Positions 46,006 through 55,880 are shown, counted from the stretch's first letter. The stretch: 64,000 bases of DNA from Candidatus Phosphoribacter hodrii (GCA_016707175.1 JADJIB010000011.1:97169-161168); one strand, 5' to 3'. Program-made: numbers and translations. Notes: generated by a model not told the origin, from the letters alone.

Positions 46006-47204
46006 CCACACCGCACGGGAGATTCGGCGACTTCGGGGGACGGTATGTCCCCGAGGCGCTCATCCCCGCCCTGGAACAACTCGACGAGGTGCGCCGCAAG
46101 GCAGCCGTCGACCCCGAGTTCATCGGCGAACTCGACCGGCTGCACCGCACCTACACCGGGCGCCCGTCGATCATCACCGAGGTGCCGCGCTTCGCGGAGC
46201 ACTGCGGGGGAGCGCGGGTCATCCTCAAGCGCGAGGACCTCAACCACACCGGCTCGCACAAGATCAACAACGTCCTCGGCCAGGCGTTGCTGGCCAAGCG
46301 GATGGGCAAGTCCCGGGTCATCGCTGAGACCGGCGCGGGACAGCACGGGGTGGCCACAGCGACTGCCGCGGCGCTGCTCGGGCTGGACTGCGTCGTCTAT
46401 ATGGGTGCGGTCGACACGAAGCGCCAGGCGCTCAACGTCGCCCGGATGCGCTTGCTCGGCGCCGAGGTCGTCGCGGTGACCAACGGCAGCCAGACCCTCA
46501 AGGACGCCGTCAACGAGGCCCTGCGCGACTGGGTGGCCAACGTCGACTCGACCCACTACGTGCTGGGCACGGTGACTGGGCCGCACCCGTTCCCCGAGAT
46601 GGTGCGTGACTTCCACCGGATCATCGGGGTCGAGGCCCGGGCCCAGGTGCTCGACCTCGTCGGTCGACTGCCCGACGCCGTCCTCGCGTGCGTCGGCGGT
46701 GGCTCCAACGCCATGGGCATCTTCCACCGGTTCCTCTTCGACGACTCGGTGCGGCTGATCGGCTTCGAGGCCGGCGGCGACGGCATCGAGAGCGGTCGTC
46801 ACGCAGCGCGCTTCTCCGGCGGCACCCGAGGGGTCCTGCATGGTGCGGCCACCTACGTGCTGCAGGACGACGACGGGCAGACCATCGAATCCCATTCGGT
46901 GTCAGCCGGATTGGACTACCCCTCTGTCGGCCCTGAGCATGCCCACCTCTTCGAGACGGGACGCGCCGAATATCGGCCGATCACCGATGACGAGGCAATG
47001 GAGGCGTTCCGGCTGCTGTGTCGCACCGAGGGGATCATCCCGGCGATCGAGTCGTCGCACGCCCTCGCGGGCGCGATGAAGGTCGGGCGTGAGTTGGGGC
47101 CAGACGCGCTGCTGCTCGTCTCGCTCTCCGGGCGCGGCGACAAGGACGTGCACACCGCGGCTCGCTGGTTCGGGCTGCTCGACGACGCGGAGGGTATGCC
47201 GTGA
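46002..47204 (+). CDS. trpB: Tryptophan synthase beta chain
   Basis: TrpB joins indole to serine using PLP, in complex with TrpA. The 400-residue length is standard. HTGSHKINNVLGQA holds the PLP lysine, ETGAGQHGVATATAAA and GGGSNAMG bind substrate and phosphate, and SAGLDYPSVGPEHA is conserved. It overlaps trpC and trpA by 4 bases each (ATGA and GTGA), giving tight coupling of the alpha and beta subunits. Confidence 0.98.
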   Translation: MTTPHGRFGDFGGRYVPEALIPALEQLDEVRRKAAVDPEFIGELDRLHRTYTGRPSIITEVPRFAEHCGGARVILKREDLNHTGSHKINNVLGQALLAKRMGKSRVIAETGAGQHGVATATAAALLGLDCVVYMGAVDTKRQALNVARMRLLGAEVVAVTNGSQTLKDAVNEALRDWVANVDSTHYVLGTVTGPHPFPEMVRDFHRIIGVEARAQVLDLVGRLPDAVLACVGGGSNAMGIFHRFLFDDSVRLIGFEAGGDGIESGRHAARFSGGTRGVLHGAATYVLQDDDGQTIESHSVSAGLDYPSVGPEHAHLFETGRAEYRPITDDEAMEAFRLLCRTEGIIPAIESSHALAGAMKVGRELGPDALLLVSLSGRGDKDVHTAARWFGLLDDAEGMP

Positions 47205-48040
47205 ACCTCACCCCTGCGAGCCCTCTCGCCGCGAATCCCGCCAGCCCGGCGCTGAGCCCCGGCGCCCAGGTCCTGGCGGCCTGTCGCGCCGAGGGTCGGG
47301 CGGCGTTGGTCGGCTACCTTCCGGTCGGTTTTCCCTCGGTGGAGGTCTCGATCGAGGCGATGGTGGCGATGGTGCGAGCCGGCGCCGACATCATCGAGGT
47401 CGGCATTCCCTACTCCGACCCGCTCATGGACGGTCCGCTGATCCAACGGGCTACGGAAGCGGCGCTCGAGGGCGGCTCGCGGGTCGATGACGTGTTCACT
47501 GCGGTCCGGGCGATCGCGGACGCCGGCGCGGCGGCATACGTGATGACCTACTGGAACCTCGTGCTCAAGCGAGGGGTCGCGCGGTTCGCCGCCGACCTCG
47601 CCGCGGCCGGCGGCTCGGGCCTCATCACCCCTGACCTCATCCCCGACGAGGCCGGCGAGTGGCTCGCCGCCTCGGATGCCCACGGTCTGGACCGGGTGTT
47701 CCTCGTCGCCCCGTCGTCCACCCCCGAGCGACTCACGGTCGCCACGGGGGCTTGCCGGGGCTTCGTCTACGCCGCGTCGACGATGGGTGTCACCGGCACC
47801 CGCGAGACGGTCGGCTCGGCCGCGCAGGACGTCGTGCGACGCACCCGCGAGGTGACCGACGTCCCTGTGTGTGTCGGGCTCGGCGTGTCGACCCGGGCCC
47901 AGGCCGCGGACGTCGCGGGGTTCGCCGACGGGGTCATCGTCGGCTCGGCGCTCGTGCGCGCCTTGGGGGAGGGCGGCATACCGGCGATGGAAGCCCTCAC
48001 CCGCGAGTTGGCGGCCGGGGTCCGCGAGGGCCGGCCGTGA
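47201..48040 (+). CDS. trpA: Tryptophan synthase alpha chain
   Basis: TrpA cleaves indole-glycerol phosphate and feeds indole to TrpB. EVGIPYSDPLMDGPLIQRA contains the catalytic Glu and Asp, and GVTGTRETV and VGLGVSTRAQA bind phosphate near the C-terminus. The 279-residue protein begins with GTG inside the end of trpB, and its stop overlaps the GTG of the mauE-like gene. Confidence 0.97.
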   Translation: MNLTPASPLAANPASPALSPGAQVLAACRAEGRAALVGYLPVGFPSVEVSIEAMVAMVRAGADIIEVGIPYSDPLMDGPLIQRATEAALEGGSRVDDVFTAVRAIADAGAAAYVMTYWNLVLKRGVARFAADLAAAGGSGLITPDLIPDEAGEWLAASDAHGLDRVFLVAPSSTPERLTVATGACRGFVYAASTMGVTGTRETVGSAAQDVVRRTREVTDVPVCVGLGVSTRAQAADVAGFADGVIVGSALVRALGEGGIPAMEALTRELAAGVREGRP

Positions 48041-48495
48041 CTCGCGAGCGCGGGCTGGACCTGCTGGGAACCCTCCTGCGGCTCGTCCTCGGCGGCGTGA
48101 TCCTCGTCGCCGGGGCGCTCAAGGTGACCAACCTCGGGCAGTCCGCGCTCGCCGTGCGGGCCTACCAGCTGCTGCCCTACGACCTCGCGGGTTATGTCGG
48201 CTATGCGCTGCCGATCATCGAGATCGTCATCGGGCTCCTGCTCGTCCTCGGGCTGTTTACCCGGATGAGCGCCCTTTTGGGCGCCTTGCTCATGCTGGCG
48301 TTCGTCATCGGGATCGCGTCGGCCTGGGCGCGAGGCCTGTCGATCGACTGCGGCTGCTTCGGCGGCGGCGGCACCATCGGCGCGGAACAGACCGCCTATC
48401 CGCTCGAGTTGAGTCGCGACGTCGCCTTGACGCTGGCGGGGGCGTGGCTGGTGCGGCGTCCGCACACGGCATACGCCCTCGACGACCGGATCTGA
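48037..48495 (+). CDS. MauE/DoxX-family redox membrane protein
   Basis: The 152-residue protein has four membrane segments and the conserved sequence SIDCGCFGGGG, with a CxC pair characteristic of MauE-like members. MauE helps disulfide formation in methylamine dehydrogenase maturation. Here its position just before two DsbA-like genes suggests it re-oxidises them, replacing DsbB or VKOR; this is an inference. The GTG overlaps the trpA stop. Confidence 0.85.
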   Translation: MTRERGLDLLGTLLRLVLGGVILVAGALKVTNLGQSALAVRAYQLLPYDLAGYVGYALPIIEIVIGLLLVLGLFTRMSALLGALLMLAFVIGIASAWARGLSIDCGCFGGGGTIGAEQTAYPLELSRDVALTLAGAWLVRRPHTAYALDDRI

Positions 48496-48540
48496 CCGCA
48501 CCCGGCGAGCGCGCGCCTGACATGAGAGACAATGGGAGGT

Positions 48541-49266
48541 ATGCCGCGCCCAGACGCCTCTGCCAAGCTCGCCGCCACCGCTCCCCGTCGCTCCCGTAGT
48601 GGCCTGGCGATCATCATTGCCGCCGTCGTCTTCGTGGCCGTGGTCGTCGCCGTCGTCATCGGTGCCACGACCTCGTCCAAGTCCAGCGGCGGAGGCGGGA
48701 CTGCCTTCCCCAAGGGCGCCGCGTCGCTGGGTGCGCCCATGGTCGTCAACCCCGAGGCTCCCGCTTCGGTGCCGGTGCTGGACGTCTTCGAGGACCCTCA
48801 GTGCCCCGCGTGCGCGACGATGGACAAGGTCTACGGCGCGGCGATCGCTGAGCTGGCCAAGTCCAACCAGGCCAAGGTCGTCATCCACACGATGACGTTC
48901 CTGGACACCAACCTCAAGAACGATGCGTCGGTGCGGGCCGCGATGGGCGCCTACTGCGCGGCTGACCAGGGCAAGTTCCTGGACTACATGTCGGCTGTCT
49001 ACGTTGGTCAGCCCCAGCAGGAAGGGGTGGGCTGGACCGCCCCGCAGTTGGAGGCGTTCGCCATGTCGGCCCGGGTGGGCAACCTGACCACCTGGCAGCA
49101 GTGCGTCAAGGACAAGACCTACCAGGCACACACCGCAGCAGCCGCCGAGGCCGCCCTCAAGGAGGGCGTGAACAGCACCCCCACGCTGCGCCTCAACGGC
49201 AACAAACTGACGCTCACCGGCAACGTCAACGAGCTTGCGGAAGCCGTCAAGGCCGCGACGAAGTAG
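48541..49266 (+). CDS. Membrane-anchored DsbA/thioredoxin-like protein, copy 1
   Basis: The protein (241 residues from ATG 48541) has a basic start, one membrane segment (LAIIIAAVVFVAVVVAVVIG), a Ser/Gly linker, then a DsbA-type thioredoxin fold with the CPAC active site in EDPQCPACATMD. GVNSTPTLRLNG holds the cis-proline. It should act outside the membrane to form or shuffle disulfides. An in-frame ATG at 48532 gives MGGMPRP. The paralogue begins MGGMSL in the same way, and there the second ATG has better ribosome-site spacing, so the second ATG is chosen in both. Confidence 0.9.
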   Translation: MPRPDASAKLAATAPRRSRSGLAIIIAAVVFVAVVVAVVIGATTSSKSSGGGGTAFPKGAASLGAPMVVNPEAPASVPVLDVFEDPQCPACATMDKVYGAAIAELAKSNQAKVVIHTMTFLDTNLKNDASVRAAMGAYCAADQGKFLDYMSAVYVGQPQQEGVGWTAPQLEAFAMSARVGNLTTWQQCVKDKTYQAHTAAAAEAALKEGVNSTPTLRLNGNKLTLTGNVNELAEAVKAATK

Positions 49267-49334
49267 TCTGCGCCGCACCAGCCCCGCCCGGGCCTGGGCC
49301 GGGGCGCCCTCCCGGATGAGGGAGAATGGGCGGC

Positions 49335-50243
49335 ATGTCGTTACAGGACCCTGTCGGGCAACCACCCGAGTTCCCCGCGGATCCGTTCGCCGGTGCACCC
49401 AACGTGGCCGGCGCTGCGCCCGTGGCGACACCTCCACCCGCGAGCTCTCGTCGCGGCGTGATGGGCGTGCTCGTCGCGGCCGTCGCCGTGCTGGCGATCG
49501 TCGTGGCGGTCCTGCTTGGTCAGTCGATGTCCCGTGGTGGCGGCACCACTGCGTCCGGCGCAGCGCCCGCTGCGAACCCGGCCGCTCCTGCGGCCACAGC
49601 GACGGCGCCCGCGCCCGCGCCCGCGGCGAAGGCGCCCGCGACGGCCACGTCAAAGCCCGCCGCAACCGGTCCGGTTCCGACTGGTGCCGTCGGCTTCGGC
49701 GGCCCGCTCGTGCTCAACCCGTCTGCTCCGGCCGGCGTTCCCACTCTCGACCTGTACGAAGACCCTCAGTGCCCGATCTGCCAGCAGTTCGAGGCCATCT
49801 TCGGCACCGCGATCGGCGAGGTGGCCAAGAACAACGAAGCCAAGGTCGTCGTCCACACGATGACCTTCCTCGACCGCAACCTGCGTAACGACTCGTCGGT
49901 CCGGGCCGCCAACGCCGCCTTCTGCGCGGCCGATCAGGGCAAGTTCCGCGAGTACATGAGTGCTACCTTCGCCGCCCAACCGGCTCAGGAAGGCGTCGGC
50001 TGGACCGACGCCCAACTCGCGACCATCGCGCAGTCGGTGAGCATCTCCGGGTCAGCGCTGGACACCTGGAAGACCTGCCAGCAGGGGCTCACCTACGCAG
50101 CTCACATCGCCGCCCTGGAGATCAACTCCGAGCGGTCAGGGGTCAACGGCACGCCCACGGCGTTGCTCAACGGCAAGAAGATGAACCTGTCGGGGCTCGA
50201 CGCGGCCGGGTTCCGGGCTGCCGTGAAGGCAGGAACGGCGTGA
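49335..50243 (+). CDS. Membrane-anchored DsbA/thioredoxin-like protein, copy 2
   Basis: This is a tandem paralogue of the previous gene: one membrane segment, a long Ala/Pro linker, then DsbA fold with CPIC in EDPQCPICQQFE. It shares MTFLDRNLRNDSSVRAANAAFCAADQGKF and QPAQEGVGWTDAQL with copy 1, and has the cis-proline in GVNGTPTALLNG. GAGGGAG at 49318-49324 is 10 bases from ATG 49335 but only 1 from ATG 49326, which decides the start. The different active-site dipeptide (PI against PA) suggests different redox strength. It overlaps lgt by 4 bases. Confidence 0.9.
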   Translation: MSLQDPVGQPPEFPADPFAGAPNVAGAAPVATPPPASSRRGVMGVLVAAVAVLAIVVAVLLGQSMSRGGGTTASGAAPAANPAAPAATATAPAPAPAAKAPATATSKPAATGPVPTGAVGFGGPLVLNPSAPAGVPTLDLYEDPQCPICQQFEAIFGTAIGEVAKNNEAKVVVHTMTFLDRNLRNDSSVRAANAAFCAADQGKFREYMSATFAAQPAQEGVGWTDAQLATIAQSVSISGSALDTWKTCQQGLTYAAHIAALEINSERSGVNGTPTALLNGKKMNLSGLDAAGFRAAVKAGTA

Positions 50244-51211
50244 GTGCGGGGGCGTTGGCGACGCTTGTCACCGAGATCCCCAGCCCGTCAACCGGCGTGT
50301 GGTGGCTCGGGCCTGTCCCCATTCGGGGCTATGCGCTCTCGATCCTCCTGGGGATCGTCGTCGCCGTGTGGGTCGCCCAGCGACGGATCGTCAGTCGCGG
50401 AGGAACGGCCGGTCAGGTGCTCGACATCTCGGCGTGGGCCGTGCCGTTCGGCATCCTCGGCGGGCGCATCTACCACCTCATCACGAGCCCACAGCCCTAC
50501 TTCGGTGTCGGCGGAAACCCGTGGGCCGCCATTCGCATCTGGGAGGGCGGCCTGGGCATCTGGGGTGCCGTCGCCCTCGGGGCGCTGGGCGCCTGGATCG
50601 GCTGTCGGCGGCACGGAGTCGCCTTCGGTGACTTCGCCGATGCCGTGGCACCCGGTTACCTCGTCGCGCAGGCGCTGGGTCGCTTCGGCAACTGGTTCAA
50701 CAACGAGATCTACGGCCCGCCGACCGAACTGCCCTGGGGGCTGCGGATCTACGAATGGGACCAGCAGGCCGGGCACGCCGTGATCGACTCGGCCGGCAAC
50801 CCGATGGTCAAAGGGGTCTTCCACCCGACCTTCCTCTATGAGGCGCTGTGGTGCCTCGCGCTGGCTGCGTTCATCCTGTGGTTCGAGCGGCACCGCCGGT
50901 TGCGCCGGGGGCAGGCCTTCGCCCTGGTGGTCATCGGCTATCCGCTCGGCCGCTTCTTCATCGAGTTGATGCGCACCGACGATGCCAACCGCATCTTCGG
51001 ACAGCGGGTCAACGTCTGGGTGTCGCTGCTCGTCATCGCTCTGGGCGTCGTCCTCTACCGGCGCACCGGGCGAGCCCTCGATCCGGTCGAGGCCCGTGAA
51101 CCAGTGGAGCCGGTTGAGCCAGGTGAGCCAGTTCTGGCTGGTGAGGCTGGTGAGGCTCAAGTGAGCGGTCCAGACGCCCAAAACAGCCCCGCGTCTCGGC
51201 ATACGGAATGA
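50240..51211 (+). CDS. lgt: Prolipoprotein diacylglyceryl transferase
   Basis: Lgt transfers diacylglycerol from phosphatidylglycerol to the lipobox cysteine of prolipoproteins. It is a polytopic membrane protein with the conserved segments IRGYALSILLG, GGRIYHLI, EGGLGIWGAV and the signature LGRFGNWFNNEIYG. The 323-residue length includes a C-terminal tail of EPV/EAGEA-type repeats, common in actinobacterial Lgt. The GTG overlaps the end of the second dsbA-like gene. One likely client, the lipoprotein at 37998, is encoded in this window. Confidence 0.96.
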   Translation: MSAGALATLVTEIPSPSTGVWWLGPVPIRGYALSILLGIVVAVWVAQRRIVSRGGTAGQVLDISAWAVPFGILGGRIYHLITSPQPYFGVGGNPWAAIRIWEGGLGIWGAVALGALGAWIGCRRHGVAFGDFADAVAPGYLVAQALGRFGNWFNNEIYGPPTELPWGLRIYEWDQQAGHAVIDSAGNPMVKGVFHPTFLYEALWCLALAAFILWFERHRRLRRGQAFALVVIGYPLGRFFIELMRTDDANRIFGQRVNVWVSLLVIALGVVLYRRTGRALDPVEAREPVEPVEPGEPVLAGEAGEAQVSGPDAQNSPASRHTE

Positions 51212-51326
51212 GTCGTATCAAACTGTAGGACGGTTTTCGGGTTCGCTATCCTTCCTTCGCTGGCCATCGCCGTCCAGCCGCGTCATCCGCGCCCTTGTGG
51301 GCGCCTATCCAGGACGGTGAGGCACT
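51212..51326 (+). promoter_or_regulatory. Intergenic region ahead of gltB with a weak promoter candidate
   Basis: The 115-base gap is less GC-rich than its surroundings. TATCCT at 51247-51252 could be a -10 box, with TGTAGG at 51224-51229 as a poor -35 at 17 bases. GTGAGG lies 4 bases before the gltB ATG. No terminator hairpin for lgt was seen, so read-through is possible. Confidence 0.3.
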
Positions 51327-54300
51327 ATGTCGCATCCGCGTATGCCCTTCTCGGCGCAACCCGACGATGTCGGGCTCTACCGGCGTGACTTCGAGCACGA
51401 CGCTTGCGGCGTCGCCATGGTGGCGACGTTGCGGGGAACCGCAGGCCACGACATCGTCGAGTTGGCCCTGACTGCGCTGCGCAATCTCGACCACCGCGGC
51501 GCCACTGGCTCGGACCCACTCGTCGGCGACGGTGCCGGGATCCTCACCCAGGTGCCCGACCGCTTCCTGCGCGAGGTCACCGGCCTGCCGTTGCCGCCCG
51601 TCGGTGGGTATGCCGTGGGCACCGCCTTCCTGCCCACCAACGGGGCCGAGCGTGCCGACGCGATCGAGCGCATCGAGAACATCGCCACGCAGGAGGACCT
51701 GCGGGTCATCGGCTGGCGTGACCTGCCCGTCACCCCCGGCCTGGTCGGCGACGCCGCCCGAGTCGTCATGCCGTTCTTCGCCCAGGTCTTCGTCGAGTCG
51801 ACCCAAGGCCGCACCGGGCTGGAGTTGGACCGGGCCGCCTTCTGCCTGCGCAAGCGGGCCGAGCGCGAGGTCGGGGTCTACTTCCCGTCGCTGTCCGCGC
51901 GCACCCTGGTCTACAAGGGCATGCTGACGACCGGGCAGTTGGAGCCGTTCTTCCCCGACCTGTCCGACCCTCGGTTCGAGACCGAGCTCGCCCTGGTGCA
52001 CTCGCGGTTCTCCACCAACACCTTCCCCTCCTGGCCGTTGGCCCACCCTTACCGGCTGATCGCCCACAACGGCGAGATCAACACGGTCAAGGGCAACCGC
52101 AACTGGATGCGGGCCCGCGAGTCGATGCTCGCCACCGACCTCATCCCCGGCGACTTGCAGCGGCTCTTCCCGATCTGCACCCCGGGTGCATCTGACTCGG
52201 CGTCCTTCGACGAGGTGCTCGAGCTGCTGCACCTCAGTGGCCGATCGCTGCCGCACGCCGTCCTCATGATGATCCCCGAGGCCTGGGAGAGCCACGCGTC
52301 GATGGACCCCGCCCGACGGGCCTTCTACGCCTACCACGCGAACCTCATGGAGCCGTGGGACGGGCCGGCCTGCGTGACCTTCACCGACGGCACGCTCATC
52401 GGTGCCGTCCTTGACCGCAACGGGCTGCGCCCTGGGCGCTATTCGGTGACCGACGACGGGCTCGTCGTGCTTGCGTCGGAGACCGGTGTCCTGGATCTCG
52501 ACCCGGCCAAGGTCGTGCGCAAGGGACGTTTGCAGCCGGGTCGGATGTTCCTCGTCGACACCGAGCACGGCCGCCTGGTCAGCGACGACGAGGTCAAGGC
52601 CGAGCTCGCGGCAGCACAGCCCTACCAAGAGTGGTTGCACGCCGGAAACATCGAGCTGGACGACCTGCCCGAGCGCGAACACGTCATCCACACCGCCAAG
52701 TCGGTGGCTCGCCGTCAGCAGACCTTCGGCTACACCCAGGAGGAGCTGCGGATCGTCCTCGCCCCGATGGCGCGGACCGGCGGCGAAGCCCTCGGGTCGA
52801 TGGGCACCGACTCACCGATCGCGGTGCTGTCCGACCGGCCGCGCATCCTCTTCGACTACTTCACCCAGCTCTTCGCACAGGTGACGAACCCGCCGCTGGA
52901 CGCCATTCGCGAGGAACTCGTCACCTCGCTCGGCCAGGTCATCGGCCCGGAGAGCAACATCCTGGCCGACACCCCGGCGCACGCGCGCAAGGTCATCGTG
53001 AAGTTCCCGGTCATCGACAACGACGAGTTGGCCCGGATCGTGCGGATCAACCACGACGGCGACCTGCCGGGTTACGCCACCCACGTCGTCAAGGGCCTCT
53101 ACCCCGTCAGCGGGGGAGCGGCCGCCATGACGGCGCGGATCGAGCAGATCTTCGCCGAGGTCTCGGCCGCGATCTCGCGCGGGGTGCGCTTCGTCGTGCT
53201 CTCCGACCGCGACTCCAACGCTGACCTCGCGCCGATCCCGTCGCTGCTGCTCACCTCCGCGGTCCACCACCACCTGCTGCGCGAGAAGACCCGCACCCAG
53301 GTGGGTCTGCTCATCGAGGCCGGCGACGTCCGTGAAGTCCACCACGTCGCTCTGCTCATCGGTTTCGGCGCTGCCGCCGTCAACCCGTACCTCGCGATGG
53401 AATCCGTCGAGGACATGGTTCGCAGTGGCGCACTGACCGGGATCACGCCCGAGAAGGCGGTCGCCAACCTCATCAAGGCCCTGGGCAAGGGTGTGCTCAA
53501 GGTGATGAGCAAGATGGGGATCTCGACGGTTGCGTCCTACTGCGGGGCACAGGTCTTTGAGGCCATCGGGCTGTCCCAGGAGTTGGTCGACCGCTACTTC
53601 ACCGGCACGGTGTCGCAACTCGGTGGCGTCGGCATCGACGTCCTCGCGGCCGAGTCGGCAGCCCGGCACTCGGTGGCCTATCCGGCGGAAGGCATCCACC
53701 AGGCCCACCGGACCCTGTGGGTCGGCGGCGAATACCAGTGGCGTCGAGAGGGCGAACCGCACCTGTTCGACCCCGAGACGGTCTTCCGGCTGCAGCACTC
53801 CACGCGGCAGCGGCGCTACGACATCTTCAAGCAGTACACCTCGCGGGTCAACGACCACTCCGAGCGGCTCATGACGCTGCGCGGTCTGTTCGACTTCGCC
53901 GACCCGTCGGTGACGGGCCGGGCGCCCATCGACATCAGCGAGGTGGAGCCGGTCAGCGAGATCGTCAAGCGCTTCCAGACCGGGGCGATGTCGTATGGGT
54001 CGATCAGCAAGGAAGCACACGAGACCCTCGCCATCGCAATGAACCGCTTGGGCGGCAAGTCCAACACGGGCGAGGGCGGCGAGGACGAGGAGCGGCTGCT
54101 CGACCCGACTCGGCGCTCGTCGATCAAGCAGGTGGCCTCCGGACGCTTCGGCGTGACCAGCCTCTACCTGTCCGAATCCGACGACATCCAGATCAAGATG
54201 GCCCAGGGCGCCAAGCCGGGGGAGGGCGGCCAGCTGCCCGGCAACAAGGTCTACCCCTGGGTGGCCAAGACTCGGCACTCGACGCCGGGTGTCGGGCTGA

Positions 54301-55880
54301 TCAGCCCGCCCCCGCACCACGACATCTATTCGATCGAGGACCTGGCCCAGCTCATCCACGACCTCAAGAACGCCAACCCGGCGGCTCGGATCCACGTCAA
54401 GCTCGTGTCCGAGGTGGGTGTCGGAACGGTCGCGGCAGGTGTCTCCAAGGCCCACGCCGATGTCGTGCTCATCTCGGGCCACGACGGCGGCACGGGGGCC
54501 TCGCCGTTGACCTCGCTCAAGCACGCGGGCGCACCGTGGGAGCTCGGCCTGGCCGAGACCCAGCAGACCCTGCGGCTCAACGGACTGCGCGACCGGATCG
54601 TCGTGCAGACCGACGGCCAGCTCAAGACCGGCCGGGATGTCGTCATCGCGGCGCTGCTGGGCGCCGAGGAGTTCGGCTTCGCCACCGCACCCCTGGTGGT
54701 CAGCGGCTGCGTGATGATGCGCGTCTGCCACCTGGACACCTGCCCGGTCGGCGTGGCGACCCAGAACCCGGAGCTGCGAGCCCGCTTCTCCGGCAAGCCG
54801 GAGTTCATCGAGACCTTCTTCGAGTACATCGCCGAGGAGGTCCGCGAATACCTCGCGCAGTTGGGTTACCCGACCCTGCAGGAGGCGATCGGTCAGGTTC
54901 GTTCCCTGGTCACCGACCGGGCGGTCTCGCACTGGAAGGCCAGTGGGATGGACCTGCGTCCCATCCTCGCCGAGGTCGTCGACCCCAGTGGCGGCACGGC
55001 ATACCAGAGCGTGTCGCAGGACCACGGACTGCAGAAGGCGCTGGACAACCAGCTCGTGGCGATGGCCCGACCGGCCATCGACGACGGCGAGCAGGTGCGC
55101 GGGTCGATCGCGGTCCGCAACGTCAACCGCACCGTGGGGACGATGCTCGGACACGCGGTCACGTCGGCACACCCACACGGCCTGCCCGACGGCACCATCG
55201 AGCTCACGCTCACCGGGTCCGGCGGTCAGTCCTTCGGTGCGTTCCTGCCCGCGGGGGTCACCCTCAAGCTGGTGGGGGACACCAACGACTACCTCGGCAA
55301 GGGCCTCTCGGGTGGACGGCTCGTCGTGCGTCCGGACCGTCGGGCGCCGCTCAAGGCCGAGCAGAACGTCATTGCCGGCAACGTCATCGGTTACGGCGCG
55401 ACGGCTGGCGAGATCTACCTGCGTGGTCGAGCCGGCGAGCGCTTCTGTGTCCGCAACTCTGGCGCGACGGCGGTCGTCGAAGGCGTCGGTGACCACGGAT
55501 GCGAATACATGACCGGTGGTCGGGTCGTCGTGCTCGGCACCACCGGGCGCAACTTCGCCGCGGGCATGTCGGGCGGGTTGGCCTACGTGCTGGACCTGCG
55601 CCGCGAGCTGGTCAACGCGGAGCTCGTCGACCTGGCCCCGCTGCGCCCCGGCGATGTCGACGCGGTTCGGGAGATCCTCGAGGCGCACGTGCAGTGGACC
55701 GAATCGGCGGTGGCGACCCGGCTCCTGGCCAACTGGGAGCAGGAACAGTCCCGTTTCACCGTCGTCGTCCCCCGCGACTACCAGCGGGTCCTCGACGTGC
55801 GCGCCGGTGCCCAGGCCGAGGGCCTGGACCCGGACGGCACCGAGGTGTGGAACCGAATCATGGAGGCGTCCCGTGGCTGA
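51327..55880 (+). CDS. gltB: Glutamate synthase (NADPH), large subunit
   Basis: GltB makes two glutamates from glutamine and 2-oxoglutarate. The 1517-residue length is full size. Order: a short propeptide then the glutaminase domain with nucleophile Cys27 (DACGVAM); a central domain; an FMN-binding synthase domain (SGHDGGTGASPLTSLKHAG); and the 3Fe-4S cluster cysteines in CVMMRVCHLDTC with the usual 5 and 4 spacing, followed by the C-terminal beta-helix domain (GRAGERFCVRNSGATAVVEG). It overlaps gltD by 8 bases, which fits an equal subunit ratio. Confidence 0.98.
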   Translation: MSHPRMPFSAQPDDVGLYRRDFEHDACGVAMVATLRGTAGHDIVELALTALRNLDHRGATGSDPLVGDGAGILTQVPDRFLREVTGLPLPPVGGYAVGTAFLPTNGAERADAIERIENIATQEDLRVIGWRDLPVTPGLVGDAARVVMPFFAQVFVESTQGRTGLELDRAAFCLRKRAEREVGVYFPSLSARTLVYKGMLTTGQLEPFFPDLSDPRFETELALVHSRFSTNTFPSWPLAHPYRLIAHNGEINTVKGNRNWMRARESMLATDLIPGDLQRLFPICTPGASDSASFDEVLELLHLSGRSLPHAVLMMIPEAWESHASMDPARRAFYAYHANLMEPWDGPACVTFTDGTLIGAVLDRNGLRPGRYSVTDDGLVVLASETGVLDLDPAKVVRKGRLQPGRMFLVDTEHGRLVSDDEVKAELAAAQPYQEWLHAGNIELDDLPEREHVIHTAKSVARRQQTFGYTQEELRIVLAPMARTGGEALGSMGTDSPIAVLSDRPRILFDYFTQLFAQVTNPPLDAIREELVTSLGQVIGPESNILADTPAHARKVIVKFPVIDNDELARIVRINHDGDLPGYATHVVKGLYPVSGGAAAMTARIEQIFAEVSAAISRGVRFVVLSDRDSNADLAPIPSLLLTSAVHHHLLREKTRTQVGLLIEAGDVREVHHVALLIGFGAAAVNPYLAMESVEDMVRSGALTGITPEKAVANLIKALGKGVLKVMSKMGISTVASYCGAQVFEAIGLSQELVDRYFTGTVSQLGGVGIDVLAAESAARHSVAYPAEGIHQAHRTLWVGGEYQWRREGEPHLFDPETVFRLQHSTRQRRYDIFKQYTSRVNDHSERLMTLRGLFDFADPSVTGRAPIDISEVEPVSEIVKRFQTGAMSYGSISKEAHETLAIAMNRLGGKSNTGEGGEDEERLLDPTRRSSIKQVASGRFGVTSLYLSESDDIQIKMAQGAKPGEGGQLPGNKVYPWVAKTRHSTPGVGLISPPPHHDIYSIEDLAQLIHDLKNANPAARIHVKLVSEVGVGTVAAGVSKAHADVVLISGHDGGTGASPLTSLKHAGAPWELGLAETQQTLRLNGLRDRIVVQTDGQLKTGRDVVIAALLGAEEFGFATAPLVVSGCVMMRVCHLDTCPVGVATQNPELRARFSGKPEFIETFFEYIAEEVREYLAQLGYPTLQEAIGQVRSLVTDRAVSHWKASGMDLRPILAEVVDPSGGTAYQSVSQDHGLQKALDNQLVAMARPAIDDGEQVRGSIAVRNVNRTVGTMLGHAVTSAHPHGLPDGTIELTLTGSGGQSFGAFLPAGVTLKLVGDTNDYLGKGLSGGRLVVRPDRRAPLKAEQNVIAGNVIGYGATAGEIYLRGRAGERFCVRNSGATAVVEGVGDHGCEYMTGGRVVVLGTTGRNFAAGMSGGLAYVLDLRRELVNAELVDLAPLRPGDVDAVREILEAHVQWTESAVATRLLANWEQEQSRFTVVVPRDYQRVLDVRAGAQAEGLDPDGTEVWNRIMEASRG

